Shown here one piece after another: positions 25,062-33,749 of a stretch of DNA of 52,638 nt; positions within the stretch are counted from its first letter, which is position 1, and each line of letters opens with the position of its first letter. Source of the stretch: Litoribacter populi. Its GTDB lineage: Bacteria; Bacteroidota; Bacteroidia; Cytophagales; Cyclobacteriaceae. The position numbers and the translations under genes are program-made. The DNA lies in assembly GCF_007483685.1 (NCBI RefSeq), contig NZ_VMKN01000003.1, positions 1 to 52,638 on the forward strand, given 5' to 3'. The notes under the pieces were generated by a model. That model saw only the letters and a list, made by a program, of their open reading frames with translations, was not told where the DNA came from and did no database searches.

Positions 25062-28000
25062 TTAAAAGCCAAAATTCAATCCCACCAAATAGGTTTTTGC
25101 TTGAGGGTAATTCCCATTATCAATCCCCACTAAATTTGTTGTAAATCCATATGCATTTCCTTCTGGATCATATCCACTATAATTTGTCAATGTCCAAAGA
25201 TTGGTAGCGCTTACATATAGCCTTAAATTTGAAACTTTTAGGCGACTTAAGAGGGAAGGGTTAAAGTTATACCCTACGGTTAGGTTTTTCAGGCGTAAAT
25301 AAGATGCGTCCTCAATAATTCTCGATGAAAAGAAGTTGTCCGTAGAAGTTGCTAACGCCCTCGCATATCTATTGCTGGGATTTTGGGGAGTCCATCGGTT
25401 CAACCCTGCCTCTGCCAACACGTTTTGCTGTCCGTTTACATTTTCAAGGTTCAACAGATTCATATTGACCATGTCATTTCCATAAGACCCTTGAAAGAAG
25501 ACTGATACTGTGAAATTTTTATAAGTAAAGTCATTGGTGATTCCATAGGTGAAATCAGGCTGGGCTGATCCAATCACTGTGCGATCATAGTCATTTATAA
25601 TTCCATCAGGGACACCATCGGGACCACTCAGGTCCCGATACTTACGATCTCCTGCGCGGGGTTGCTGACCGACTATGGCAGCACTTGAAGCAGCCTCATC
25701 GTCACTTTGATATATCCCGTCAAATACATATCCGAAGAATGTTCCTATAGGATACCCTTCTCTTAAAATACTTCCTGCTCCTAAAAATATATCCTCATCA
25801 GAGGCAAGATTTAGCACTTTATTTCTGTTTATTGAGAAATTGAAGGCAGTTCTCCAAGAGAAATCTCCGTCAACATTTACGGAATTAATACCGAGATCAA
25901 AGCCTCTATTTCTTACATTACCAATGTTTAATAATGTGCTTTCAAATCCAGAAGTAAAAGGAATAGGCGTGTTTAGTAATAGATCATGGGTATTCTTTTG
26001 ATAGATTTCAGCGGTAACGTTTATTCTGTTTTCAAACAATGATAAGTCCACACCAAGGTTACTCTGCTCAGTGGTCTCCCATTTCAAACCCCTATTTGGA
26101 TATGACAACGGTTCTCTTCCTCTAAAAATAGTAGCACCTGCTCCACTATTAAAAACCCCTTCTCCAAATGGCCCTACTAATGCTAATGACTGGTAGGGAC
26201 CTATGGCCTGATTACCTGTCCAACCATAACTCACTCTCAATTTCAAGTCAGAGATAAAATTGAGACCCTCCATAAAAGGCTCATCTGAAATCATCCATGC
26301 AAAAGCTCCAGATGGGAAATAACCGTATTTATTACCCTCTGCAAATTTAGAGGAGCCATCTATTCGGCCGGATAACGTAAACATATACTTATTGTGCAAG
26401 GAGTAATTTATTCTACTTAGATATGAAAGCATACTCCATTCAAGTTCCGAATTAAAAGGATTTTGAGGATTGGTAGCTGCTCCTAAGTTGTGCCAGCCCG
26501 TTCTGGGGTCAGGAAACCCAAATGCTACCGCAGACAAAGTTTCATTTCTGAATGATTGAAGCTCAACTCCTGCCAAAACGTTTAAATTGCTGCTGGGGCT
26601 TATGGCTTTATCATAGGTCAGAGTATTGGTATTAAGAAAGGTCATCGCTTCTAGCGTGGAGACTGTAGCCTCTCCCCTACTTGCTTCAGTCCTTTTAAGA
26701 CCATCTGGTCCAAAAGTATTGGATTTTGTATTTAAACCGTCTATCCCCACGCTTGTCTTAAAACTAAGGCCGTCCAGTATTTTATAATTTGCCGAGGCAT
26801 TGGCAAGAATTCTAGTAGTATTGGTAATAGATTCGTACTCTAAAGCTTCTGCTACAGGATTAGCTATATTTTCTTTAAGTAAGTGTTCAAAAGTATACCC
26901 TAATGGCTGGTTCGGGTTACGAACTGGAGAAATGGGGTTGAATTGAAATGCATTGGTAATTACCCCCGGCACAATGGTTCCAGGCCCAGTCAAAACCCCG
27001 TTGGAAGAAATCCTACTATAGGATAAACTTGTGCTTACAGTTAATCTTTCATTTATATCTGATTCCAGATTGACCCGAAATGAGTACCGATCGAAATCAG
27101 AACCAACAACTATCCCATCCTGGGAAAAATAACCCCCTGATATTGCATATCGAGTATTTGTATTTCCACCCGATATAGATAATTGATGATTGGAAATTGG
27201 CGCCACTTGGAACAATTCATTTTGCCAATCGGTCCCTTCCCCTAGTCGATCAGGATTAAGATAAGTAGGAACCCTTCCAGCATTTGTATTTGCTTCGTTT
27301 ACCAATGTTGCAAACTCAGATGCATTTAACAAATCAAGTTTGTTCGCCACCTGTTGAACCCCGGTGTAAGTTTCAAAACTGACAGAACTTTTCCCCGCCT
27401 TACCCTTTTTGGTGGTGATTAAAATTACGCCATTAGCTCCTCTAGAACCGTAAATAGAGGTAGCTGAAGCATCTTTTAATATCTCGATAGACTCAATGTC
27501 ATTAGGGTTTATAGTTGACAAAGCTCCTACCCGTGGTCCTCTACTACTTATGGCCATTTCATCGTTATTGCTGTTAATCAGCATTCCATCAATCACATAT
27601 AATGGCTCACTACTGGCATTAATGGAACTTGTTCCCCTAATCCTAATATTAGTCTCCCCTCCAGGAGCTCCTGTAGTCTGCACAACTTGAACTCCAGGCG
27701 CTCTACCTTGTAAGGCCTGATCAAATGATGTAACTGGTATAGCTTTGATTTCAGCAGCTTTTACTGATGATACAGAACCGGTCAAATCGGACCTTTTTAC
27801 AGAGCCGTAACCAATCACGACTACTTCTTCTAACTGGGACTCATCCTCAATAAGCGCGACGTCAATCACTGAATTATTATTGACTGCTACTTCCCTAGAA
27901 CTATATCCAATGAAAGTAAATACGAGTACGCTTCTGGAATCAGCTTCAATGACATAATTCCCGTCTATATCAGTAACCGAACCCCTGCTCGGTGAATTTT

Positions 28001-28133
28001 TGATAATCACATTAACTCCGGGCAAGGATTCTCCCGTTCCTGAGTCTGTTACAGTTCCTCTAATCTGCATTTGGGCTTGAGATTCAAACCAAAAGAAAAA
28101 GCAAAATAGAAGGGCAGGGATGACTTTTTTCAT
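25062..28133 (-). CDS. SusC/RagA TonB-linked outer-membrane transporter
   Basis: 1023 residues. Signal peptide (1-20), a carboxypeptidase-regulatory-like domain (about 22-100, IRGTVTDSGTGESLPGVNVIIK), the TonB-box-like linker EEVVVIGYGSVKRSDLTGS near 103-121, the plug (about 125-240, with VIDGMLINS and SIEILKDASATSIYGSRGANGVI), and a large barrel ending in YLVGLNFGF with a terminal Phe. It imports oligosaccharide fragments using TonB energy, together with SusD. First gene of the minus-strand locus. Its promoter region carries the 13-bp candidate operator 21-33 bases before the ATG. Confidence 0.96.
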   Translation of the reverse strand: MKKVIPALLFCFFFWFESQAQMQIRGTVTDSGTGESLPGVNVIIKNSPSRGSVTDIDGNYVIEADSRSVLVFTFIGYSSREVAVNNNSVIDVALIEDESQLEEVVVIGYGSVKRSDLTGSVSSVKAAEIKAIPVTSFDQALQGRAPGVQVVQTTGAPGGETNIRIRGTSSINASSEPLYVIDGMLINSNNDEMAISSRGPRVGALSTINPNDIESIEILKDASATSIYGSRGANGVILITTKKGKAGKSSVSFETYTGVQQVANKLDLLNASEFATLVNEANTNAGRVPTYLNPDRLGEGTDWQNELFQVAPISNHQLSISGGNTNTRYAISGGYFSQDGIVVGSDFDRYSFRVNLESDINERLTVSTSLSYSRISSNGVLTGPGTIVPGVITNAFQFNPISPVRNPNQPLGYTFEHLLKENIANPVAEALEYESITNTTRILANASANYKILDGLSFKTSVGIDGLNTKSNTFGPDGLKRTEASRGEATVSTLEAMTFLNTNTLTYDKAISPSSNLNVLAGVELQSFRNETLSAVAFGFPDPRTGWHNLGAATNPQNPFNSELEWSMLSYLSRINYSLHNKYMFTLSGRIDGSSKFAEGNKYGYFPSGAFAWMISDEPFMEGLNFISDLKLRVSYGWTGNQAIGPYQSLALVGPFGEGVFNSGAGATIFRGREPLSYPNRGLKWETTEQSNLGVDLSLFENRINVTAEIYQKNTHDLLLNTPIPFTSGFESTLLNIGNVRNRGFDLGINSVNVDGDFSWRTAFNFSINRNKVLNLASDEDIFLGAGSILREGYPIGTFFGYVFDGIYQSDDEAASSAAIVGQQPRAGDRKYRDLSGPDGVPDGIINDYDRTVIGSAQPDFTYGITNDFTYKNFTVSVFFQGSYGNDMVNMNLLNLENVNGQQNVLAEAGLNRWTPQNPSNRYARALATSTDNFFSSRIIEDASYLRLKNLTVGYNFNPSLLSRLKVSNLRLYVSATNLWTLTNYSGYDPEGNAYGFTTNLVGIDNGNYPQAKTYLVGLNFGF

Positions 28134-28144
28134 AAAAGAGATAG

Positions 28145-28166
28145 TATGTACTTACATATGAACAAA
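28145..28166 (-). promoter_or_regulatory. Candidate operator/promoter of susC
   Basis: Contains the perfect inverted repeat TATGTA-CT-TACATA (28145-28158) overlapping ACATATGAACAAA (28154-28166), the 13-mer shared with the ROK promoter. On minus, TGCCTTTG just upstream is a 7-of-8 match to the -7 element, so a bound regulator would cover the transcription start. Confidence 0.6.
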
Positions 28167-28388
28167 GGCAAGTTTATGAATTTTTAACTATACTCAAAAA
28201 TATTTAAGCAAAAAATATATTAAAAACCCAAAACTTAAAATTATTTACTCAGATTTTATCAAAATTATATTCTTCTACCCAAGTTTTAAAGCATTTGCCT
28301 CGCCCTGTTTTTATATCATTTTGAATAAAAATCGAAACATCGTTCTCTGAATTTATTTTCTGGATTTTTTTTAAAAAATTATGAGATT

Positions 28389-28425
28389 TTTGAAATATAT
28401 ATCTTTATGTATCTTTGTATGAACA
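28389..28425 (+). promoter_or_regulatory. gntR promoter with candidate autoregulatory site
   Basis: TTTG at 28389-28392, 17 bases, then TATCTTTG at 28410-28417 match the Bacteroidota -33/-7 pair. TATGAACA at 28418-28425 directly follows and shares 8 bases with the operator candidates before susC and the ROK gene. An outer inverted repeat TTATGT...ACATAA spans the -7 element. Confidence 0.6.
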
Positions 28426-28440
28426 TAAACCTTTTAAATC

Positions 28441-29175
28441 TTGGAAGTAAAGCTTACAATTGACCATAGCAGCCCCATACCGCTGCACATTCAAGTTGAA
28501 ACTTTGTTGCGCAGTTTAATTAATGAACCTGCTTACCAAAACGGCAAGTTACTCCCTAAGGAAGTGGATTTGGCCAAGCAGCTGGGTATTTCTAGAAATA
28601 CCATTCGACAGGCGACAAACAAACTGGTTCATGAAAACCTACTGGATAGAAAAAAGGGGGTAGGTACAAAGGTTGCCAAGCACTCAGTTGCTACTAAACT
28701 AGATAACTGGCTTAGTTTCTCGAAGGAAATGCACAATAAAGGTATAGACTTCAAAACCTACAAGGTGGAAGTGAGCTGGGTAGATGCTAATGAGGAAATC
28801 TCAAGTTCTTTGAATATAAAAAAGAAAACAAAAGTACTTAAGCTCGAAAGGCTAAAAGGTTTTGAAGAAGGCCCTTTTGTTTATTTTATATCCTATTTTC
28901 ACCCTAGAGTAGGCCTAACTGGGAACGAGGATTTCTCTGGTTATTTGTATGACATTTTAGAAAAGGATTACCATACCATCCCTTCGATCTCTAAAGAGGA
29001 AATTTCCGCAATCAATGCAACTTCATTCCTTTCCAAAGTTCTTGACTTAAAGAGTGGCGATCCTGTTCTATTTAGAAAAAGATTGGTTTGTGACCCGGGT
29101 GACAGACCAATTGAATATAACCTAGGCTACTATAGAGGTGATCAATTTAAATACACCATTGATATTAAAAGGTAG
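28441..29175 (+). CDS. GntR/HutC-family transcriptional regulator (UTRA domain)
   Basis: 244 residues. Winged-helix DNA-binding domain at about 1-70 (PIPLHIQVETLLRSLI, then KLLPKEVDLAKQLGISRNTIRQATNKL) and a UTRA effector domain at about 90-240 (KVLKLERLKG, EGPFVYFISYFHP, FRKRLVCDPGDRPIEYNLGYYRG). The start must be the TTG at 28441: an in-frame stop lies 6 bases upstream and the DNA-binding domain begins at once. UTRA domains bind small sugars or sugar phosphates. Divergent from susC, it is the natural repressor of the locus, relieved by a sugar metabolite (inference). Confidence 0.9.
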   Translation: MEVKLTIDHSSPIPLHIQVETLLRSLINEPAYQNGKLLPKEVDLAKQLGISRNTIRQATNKLVHENLLDRKKGVGTKVAKHSVATKLDNWLSFSKEMHNKGIDFKTYKVEVSWVDANEEISSSLNIKKKTKVLKLERLKGFEEGPFVYFISYFHPRVGLTGNEDFSGYLYDILEKDYHTIPSISKEEISAINATSFLSKVLDLKSGDPVLFRKRLVCDPGDRPIEYNLGYYRGDQFKYTIDIKR

Positions 29176-29218
29176 AAACCTTTTCGGAGCAATCTTTTAA
29201 ATCATCAGTAAACAAAAT

Positions 29219-29250
29219 AAAACCCCGCTAATTTAAAATAGCGGGGAGAC
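29219..29250. terminator. Terminator between gntR and the phosphatase gene
   Basis: CCCCGCTA (29223-29230) pairs with TAGCGGGG (29239-29246). An A-rich left flank gives a T-rich tail on minus, so it best serves the phosphatase gene ending at 29274; it may also stop gntR transcripts. Confidence 0.8.
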
Positions 29251-29273
29251 TTGTTAACTTTTGTCGGAATGAG

Positions 29274-30908
29274 TTATTTTTCAAGTATTGGCAATATAGG
29301 CTGACCTGTGGTCCCATTGGGAAGTCGGGTTTTCAGCAACATTGCTAGAGTTGGTGCAATATCCGTTATAGTGCAATATTCAGCACTTTGACCAGCTGGG
29401 ATATTCCATCCGTAAAAAACGATTGGTATATGGGTATCATAGGTATGACCGGTTCCATGTGAGGTACCTTTCCAGGCACTTGCCAACCAGGCAGGTTCCA
29501 AAATCAAAAGAACATCCCCTGACGTTTTATGGTTAAACCCCATCTGCAGCAAGTGAGATCGGCCTTTAGTGAATTCACTTCTCTTTAAATCAGAGGCTGT
29601 GTAGGCTTCCATGATTCCGTCGAATTTAAGCGTATAATCCGCCAAAGCCCGCTGCATTTCTTCAATATTTTTGCCTTTTTCAGCGATTAGCTCCCTATTG
29701 AGGTGGATTTGCTCACTGAAGTAATTGATAATCCAGTCGCCTTCACCAAACCTTTTTTGGGCATACTCCTTGAGCTTTATTAACAACAAGTTAGTATCCA
29801 CACTTCCCGCCGGCACATTTTCGCTTTTCATATATTCTACAATATCAGCCACTCCATGATCAGAGGTTAAAAATACCACATATTCACCCTTTCCATAAGT
29901 GTCATCCATGAAAGATAGAAACTTTTCCATCTCCTGGTCAAGTCTTAAATAATTGTCCTCCACTTCCACTGAAGTCGGACCGAATCTATGGCCGATATGA
30001 TCCGGTGACGAAAAGCTGATGGCCAAGAAGTCCGTTTCATCGCGCATCCCCAATTTTTCACCTTCAATAGCTGCATATGCCATTTCAAAGGTTAAAGTAT
30101 TCCCAAATGGGGTACGGGCCACCATTCCAAATCCATCGTTATCCTGCTTGAGTTCAGCAAGATTATAGGGAAAATCCGTAGTTTCTTTTCCTTTATAGTT
30201 TCCTTCAAATTCATTGGCATCAGCAATACTTTGAATATAGGTTTCTACAGGATACAGAGTCTCCCAGGTTTTTTCAAGATATGTTGTGGATAATCCCTTG
30301 TTGTTAAAATCTTTAACCCATTGCGGAAGTTCGTTATGATAATAGGTAGAAGTCATAAATTCTCCTGTTTCCTCATCATACCAATAAGCATCACCAAGAT
30401 GACCCGCTGGAAGAATAGCCCCTCTATCCTTCAAGGCGATCCCCACGGTCTTAGATCTCTTGTTGGTTGCAAAACGCAGTTCGTCAGTTATGGTGGTTGT
30501 TTTCATGTTTCGTGGAGACATTTGACCGGCGCCTTCAGAACCACCCACATAAGAAACTGTACTGTCCTCGGCACAATAAATGAGCTTATCTAGCTCCCTT
30601 ACATACCAATGATTCGCCGTAATTGCATGGGTAGCGGGAGTGGTTCCTGTATATATAGACGCATGTCCAGGTCCCGTGTAAGTAGGGATATAATTATAAT
30701 GAGCATTTTGCATCATAAAACCGTCATTGACGAGTCTTTTAAAGCCCCCTTCCGAAAATCTTTCTTTGTATTTATATAGGTATTCCTGACGCATCTGGTC
30801 TACGACAATACCAACTACAATTTTGGGCTTTCCTACGCTTTCTTGTGCAATTGCAAAACCTACTGTCATCATCCAAAACATGGATACCAGAATAATTATT
30901 TTCTTCAT
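29274..30908 (-). CDS. pafA: PafA-type alkaline phosphatase
   Basis: 544 residues, matching the ~546 of the Elizabethkingia enzyme. Signal peptide 1-21. Catalytic features of the phosphate-irrepressible PafA monoesterase are present: GIVVDQM (metal Asp), PTYTGPGHASIYTG with nucleophile Thr 78, ANHW with Asn near 99, and LKDRGAILPAGH (Lys and Arg around 160). SSPDHIGHRFGP and LTSDHGV carry further zinc ligands. It releases phosphate from many organic monoesters in the periplasm and is usually not repressed by phosphate. Single-gene unit with its own terminator. Not obviously tied to the sugar locus. Confidence 0.92.
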   Translation of the reverse strand: MKKIIILVSMFWMMTVGFAIAQESVGKPKIVVGIVVDQMRQEYLYKYKERFSEGGFKRLVNDGFMMQNAHYNYIPTYTGPGHASIYTGTTPATHAITANHWYVRELDKLIYCAEDSTVSYVGGSEGAGQMSPRNMKTTTITDELRFATNKRSKTVGIALKDRGAILPAGHLGDAYWYDEETGEFMTSTYYHNELPQWVKDFNNKGLSTTYLEKTWETLYPVETYIQSIADANEFEGNYKGKETTDFPYNLAELKQDNDGFGMVARTPFGNTLTFEMAYAAIEGEKLGMRDETDFLAISFSSPDHIGHRFGPTSVEVEDNYLRLDQEMEKFLSFMDDTYGKGEYVVFLTSDHGVADIVEYMKSENVPAGSVDTNLLLIKLKEYAQKRFGEGDWIINYFSEQIHLNRELIAEKGKNIEEMQRALADYTLKFDGIMEAYTASDLKRSEFTKGRSHLLQMGFNHKTSGDVLLILEPAWLASAWKGTSHGTGHTYDTHIPIVFYGWNIPAGQSAEYCTITDIAPTLAMLLKTRLPNGTTGQPILPILEK

Positions 30909-30941
30909 GGATAAATGGGTTAATTATCAACAAGTCTGCGA

Positions 30942-30949
30942 CGAAGATA
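30942..30949 (-). promoter_or_regulatory. Possible -7 element of the phosphatase gene
   Basis: Minus strand reads TATCTTCG, 7 of 8 to TANNTTTG, about 35 bases before the ATG. No clear -33 box. Confidence 0.35.
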
Positions 30950-31070
30950 CCAAATCCCTGAGAAATCGGAAGTAGAATGGCATAAATGAGTTCAGCAACT
31001 CAATTCTCTCGTCCCACCCCTCTACTTCACCAAAACCACCAAATTTCCTTTGAACTTCTATTCCCTACCC

Positions 31071-33206
31071 CTACCTCAATACCTCCTCAAACGCAATATC
31101 CTGCGCGGCTAGCACAAACACTTTCGTGGGCAGGGAGGAGGTGTTCTCTTTAAGTTTACTGTAGTACTCCTCAAAGCCTTTGCCCCCGCGCGAAAAGCCC
31201 AGCCCCATCATCACCAGGTCGCTATTGGCTGATTCTCTTTTCTGTATTTCCCAGAAGGTCTCATTTTTGGCTACTAGAATCTGGTACTGAAACCCCGTCC
31301 GCATTTGGGAAAAGAGCTCGTCCAGGTTTTTCTGGGCATCCACCCGACCTTCTTCGGAAGCTACCACCATTTTGATGTTCACTGTGGCGCGGTACCATTT
31401 GGGGGTATTCTTCAGCAAGTAAGCCAAAATGATCATCAAACTTCCGTTCCTCTTCAACCCTCCCCACCAGATATCGATCACCCTATGATGGCGGAAACCC
31501 CGGTTATCATCATCCTGTACGATAAGCACATTCTTTTTGGATTGGTGAAAATGATCGATCATCTTGGCGTAAGGGGTATGGTGCTTAGTCTCTTTGGTGT
31601 CCCCCAGCAAAATAGTGTTAGGCACCAAAGGTCCCATTCCGTAAGCATCCACCAACTGCACTGCACCTGTAAAAGGGTTAGCCGCCCTGATCACCCTCAC
31701 CAAGGCCTGCACATTTCTGCGCTGCAGGTAATCACTCATCTGCTTTTCAAATTTGAGGACCTTATCCTGCCCCACGCTGTTTTCAGGTAGGATAGTGCTC
31801 ACTGTAAAAAGGGCGTTAGCCTGCGTAAGGTCATTGGCAAACTCAATCAGACGCCATCTTTTGTTGGGAGAGCCTGATAGGACCAGCACATTGGGCCTCC
31901 AGCTTTTAGGATGCGCATCTTTGCTTAACCTCATGATGGCATACCGGATCAGGGTCAGATACATTCCCCGTGTCACATCACCCCAAGTTGCCTCCATTCT
32001 CCTTCTCTTCAACCATAGGAAAATCAGTGAAATCACCACCATTGCCGAAATGGTCGCCAGAGGATTGATCAAAAACATGGCAGCAATACAACCCACCGCC
32101 CCCAGCAGGGAAAAAATCCAGTGGATCTTAAATTTGGGTCTAAAAGATGGCGACCTAAGAAACCTTTCAATCCCCGCTGTGATGTTTAAAACCGCATAAG
32201 TGGTCAGGAAAAACATGGTCAAAATGGGCGCAATCATGTCCAGATCCAGGAAATAAACCGCCAGCATGGTGAGGGCCATGGTAAACACCGTGCCCGCCCG
32301 CGGGATGCGCTCCTTGCCAGCCCCCTTACCTAGTATATTCAATTTCTTAGTGAAAATTCTGTCATTTACCAAGGCCTGCAATACCCTTGGTGCACCCAAA
32401 AGAGCACCCATAGCACTAGAAAGGGAGGCACCCCATAGTCCCAAAATTATAGCACCACCCCACCAGGCAATTCTCTGCATTACCAATGGGTCCGCCACCA
32501 GTGTCGCAGCATCCGCCCTGCTGGCCAAGATAAGCGGCAGCCCCATATATATCAAATAGCTGACACCTAAAGTCATAAACGTGCCCTTGGGTAGAGACCG
32601 GGCTGGGTTTTTCAAATCTCCAGACATATTGACCCCCGTAATGATCCCAGTCACTGCTGGAAAAAACAAGGCAAACAAGGGCCAAAAACCAACGGATTTC
32701 ACTGCAGGCACTGACCACATCTCAATCTCGGTATCCTCCAATGGCCTTCCCAATACCAGGGAGAGCAAGGAAAACCCTATTATAGCTAATATGAAATACT
32801 GAGCCTTGATGGTGGCATTGGTGGAAAACAAGGCCAGGGAGCCCAGTAAAAATATGGTAATCATGCCCACATACCTTGGATCCCAGCCAGGAAATATGGC
32901 CTGCATACTTTCCGAAAATCCGGAAATATAAAACGCAATCGAAAAAGCCTGGGCAAAATACAGCGGTATCCCTACTGCACCTCCTATTTCAATCCCCAGG
33001 GATCGGCTGATCAGAAAATAAGCCCCACCACCCTTCACTGGGGTATTGGTTGCAATGGTGGCGATGGAAAGGGAACTCAGAAAAATGATGAAAGTAGCCA
33101 AGGTAACGATCCCCAAAGTACCCAACAGACCAACATTACCTACAATGTACCCCAGGCGCAGGTACATGATCACACCCATCATGGTTAGTAGAGATGGAAT
33201 GAACAC
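31071..33206 (-). CDS. Cation-chloride-cotransporter-like permease (SLC12/APC superfamily), start unclear
   Basis: At least 711 residues. About 12 membrane helices (FIPSLLTMMGVIMYLRLGYIVG, then the TPVKGGGAYFLISRSLG loop typical of Na-K-Cl cotransporter relatives), followed by a ~280-residue cytoplasmic domain with two USP-like halves (RPNVLVLSGSPNKRWRLIEFANDL; NVLIVQDDDN). Probably carries K+, Na+, Cl- or amino acids. The coordinate is a GTG at 33206, but coding sequence with family character (KLGTIGG) continues upstream to an in-frame TAG at 33276-33278 without any ATG, GTG or TTG. Either the gene uses this internal GTG or a one-base frameshift separates it from its true start. Confidence 0.8.
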   Translation of the reverse strand: MFIPSLLTMMGVIMYLRLGYIVGNVGLLGTLGIVTLATFIIFLSSLSIATIATNTPVKGGGAYFLISRSLGIEIGGAVGIPLYFAQAFSIAFYISGFSESMQAIFPGWDPRYVGMITIFLLGSLALFSTNATIKAQYFILAIIGFSLLSLVLGRPLEDTEIEMWSVPAVKSVGFWPLFALFFPAVTGIITGVNMSGDLKNPARSLPKGTFMTLGVSYLIYMGLPLILASRADAATLVADPLVMQRIAWWGGAIILGLWGASLSSAMGALLGAPRVLQALVNDRIFTKKLNILGKGAGKERIPRAGTVFTMALTMLAVYFLDLDMIAPILTMFFLTTYAVLNITAGIERFLRSPSFRPKFKIHWIFSLLGAVGCIAAMFLINPLATISAMVVISLIFLWLKRRRMEATWGDVTRGMYLTLIRYAIMRLSKDAHPKSWRPNVLVLSGSPNKRWRLIEFANDLTQANALFTVSTILPENSVGQDKVLKFEKQMSDYLQRRNVQALVRVIRAANPFTGAVQLVDAYGMGPLVPNTILLGDTKETKHHTPYAKMIDHFHQSKKNVLIVQDDDNRGFRHHRVIDIWWGGLKRNGSLMIILAYLLKNTPKWYRATVNIKMVVASEEGRVDAQKNLDELFSQMRTGFQYQILVAKNETFWEIQKRESANSDLVMMGLGFSRGGKGFEEYYSKLKENTSSLPTKVFVLAAQDIAFEEVLR

Positions 33207-33275
33207 CCCCCCAATTGTGCCTAACTTTCTATCGGAAGTCCCTGATGAATTTTTGATAGCTTTAAAATTTAATTC

Positions 33276-33749
33276 CTAAAATAGTAATCATTACCCAACT
33301 CCCCTAAACCGCTCCTAAAATTTATAGCGGAGGCCTATAAAATTTACCCCGTTACCCTAAAAAATCTATACTTGCCCCGCCCCACTACCATTTGATCCAT
33401 GGACAGGGTACGGATCTGATATGATTGTGGTATGATGGTGATATGGGCACCACTGCGCTTTGAGTCGGCCGAGACACGAGGGATGGTCGGGAGATAATCG
33501 GGTTCACCATATAATCCTGGAAAACCCTTATGAAATTCATGGATAAATGTCACGAAAAGCTAGAAAAAATCTTTTCTGCATTCCTTGTAAAATTACGAAT
33601 ACAATTGATTTTTACCAAATTTAAAACAATAAAATTTTATAATAATCCCAATTTACCTATAAAACTACGGAGTATGAAGATACTCACCGGAAATTTTTTT
33701 CTTCCCCAATTAATTTTGAATTTTATAGAACCATAAAGCATTTTCCGAT
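33276..33749. other. Intergenic region with one doubtful reading frame
   Basis: Between the permease and the DUF1080 gene. The right part (33570-33740) is AT-rich and presumably contains the promoter of the plus-strand gene, but no exact TANNTTTG is seen. The left part holds the doubtful ORF at 33344-33553. No repeats of the 7-base type. Confidence 0.5.
33344..33553 (-). CDS. Doubtful small protein upstream of the permease
   Basis: 69 residues, not recognised. Composition is protein-like and not repetitive (for example PTIPRVSADSKRSG and HITIIPQSYQIRTL), and third codon positions look GC-rich compared with the surrounding AT-rich DNA, which hints at a real or formerly real gene. No signal peptide or membrane helix. 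It could also be a fragment of a larger decayed gene or a transferred piece. It lies in the same direction as the permease. Confidence 0.3.
   Translation of the reverse strand: MTFIHEFHKGFPGLYGEPDYLPTIPRVSADSKRSGAHITIIPQSYQIRTLSMDQMVVGRGKYRFFRVTG

Larger units (their letters stand above)
28134..28440. other. Divergent control region between susC and gntR
   Basis: About 300 very AT-rich bases without coding potential. It holds the two opposing promoters and the operator candidates listed separately. Between about 28180 and 28380 I see A/T tracts but no further repeat. Confidence 0.7.

Noticed and set aside
29215-29250. Second copy of the tRNA-Arg 3' end (right border of an island)
   Set aside because: Only a GCGGGG-type match inside a terminator hairpin; too short to be an attachment site duplicate.
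33206-33212. Phase-variable C7 tract in the permease gene
   Set aside because: The frame is continuous and family-like on both sides of the tract; seven bases is short for contingency switching. The start problem lies further upstream.
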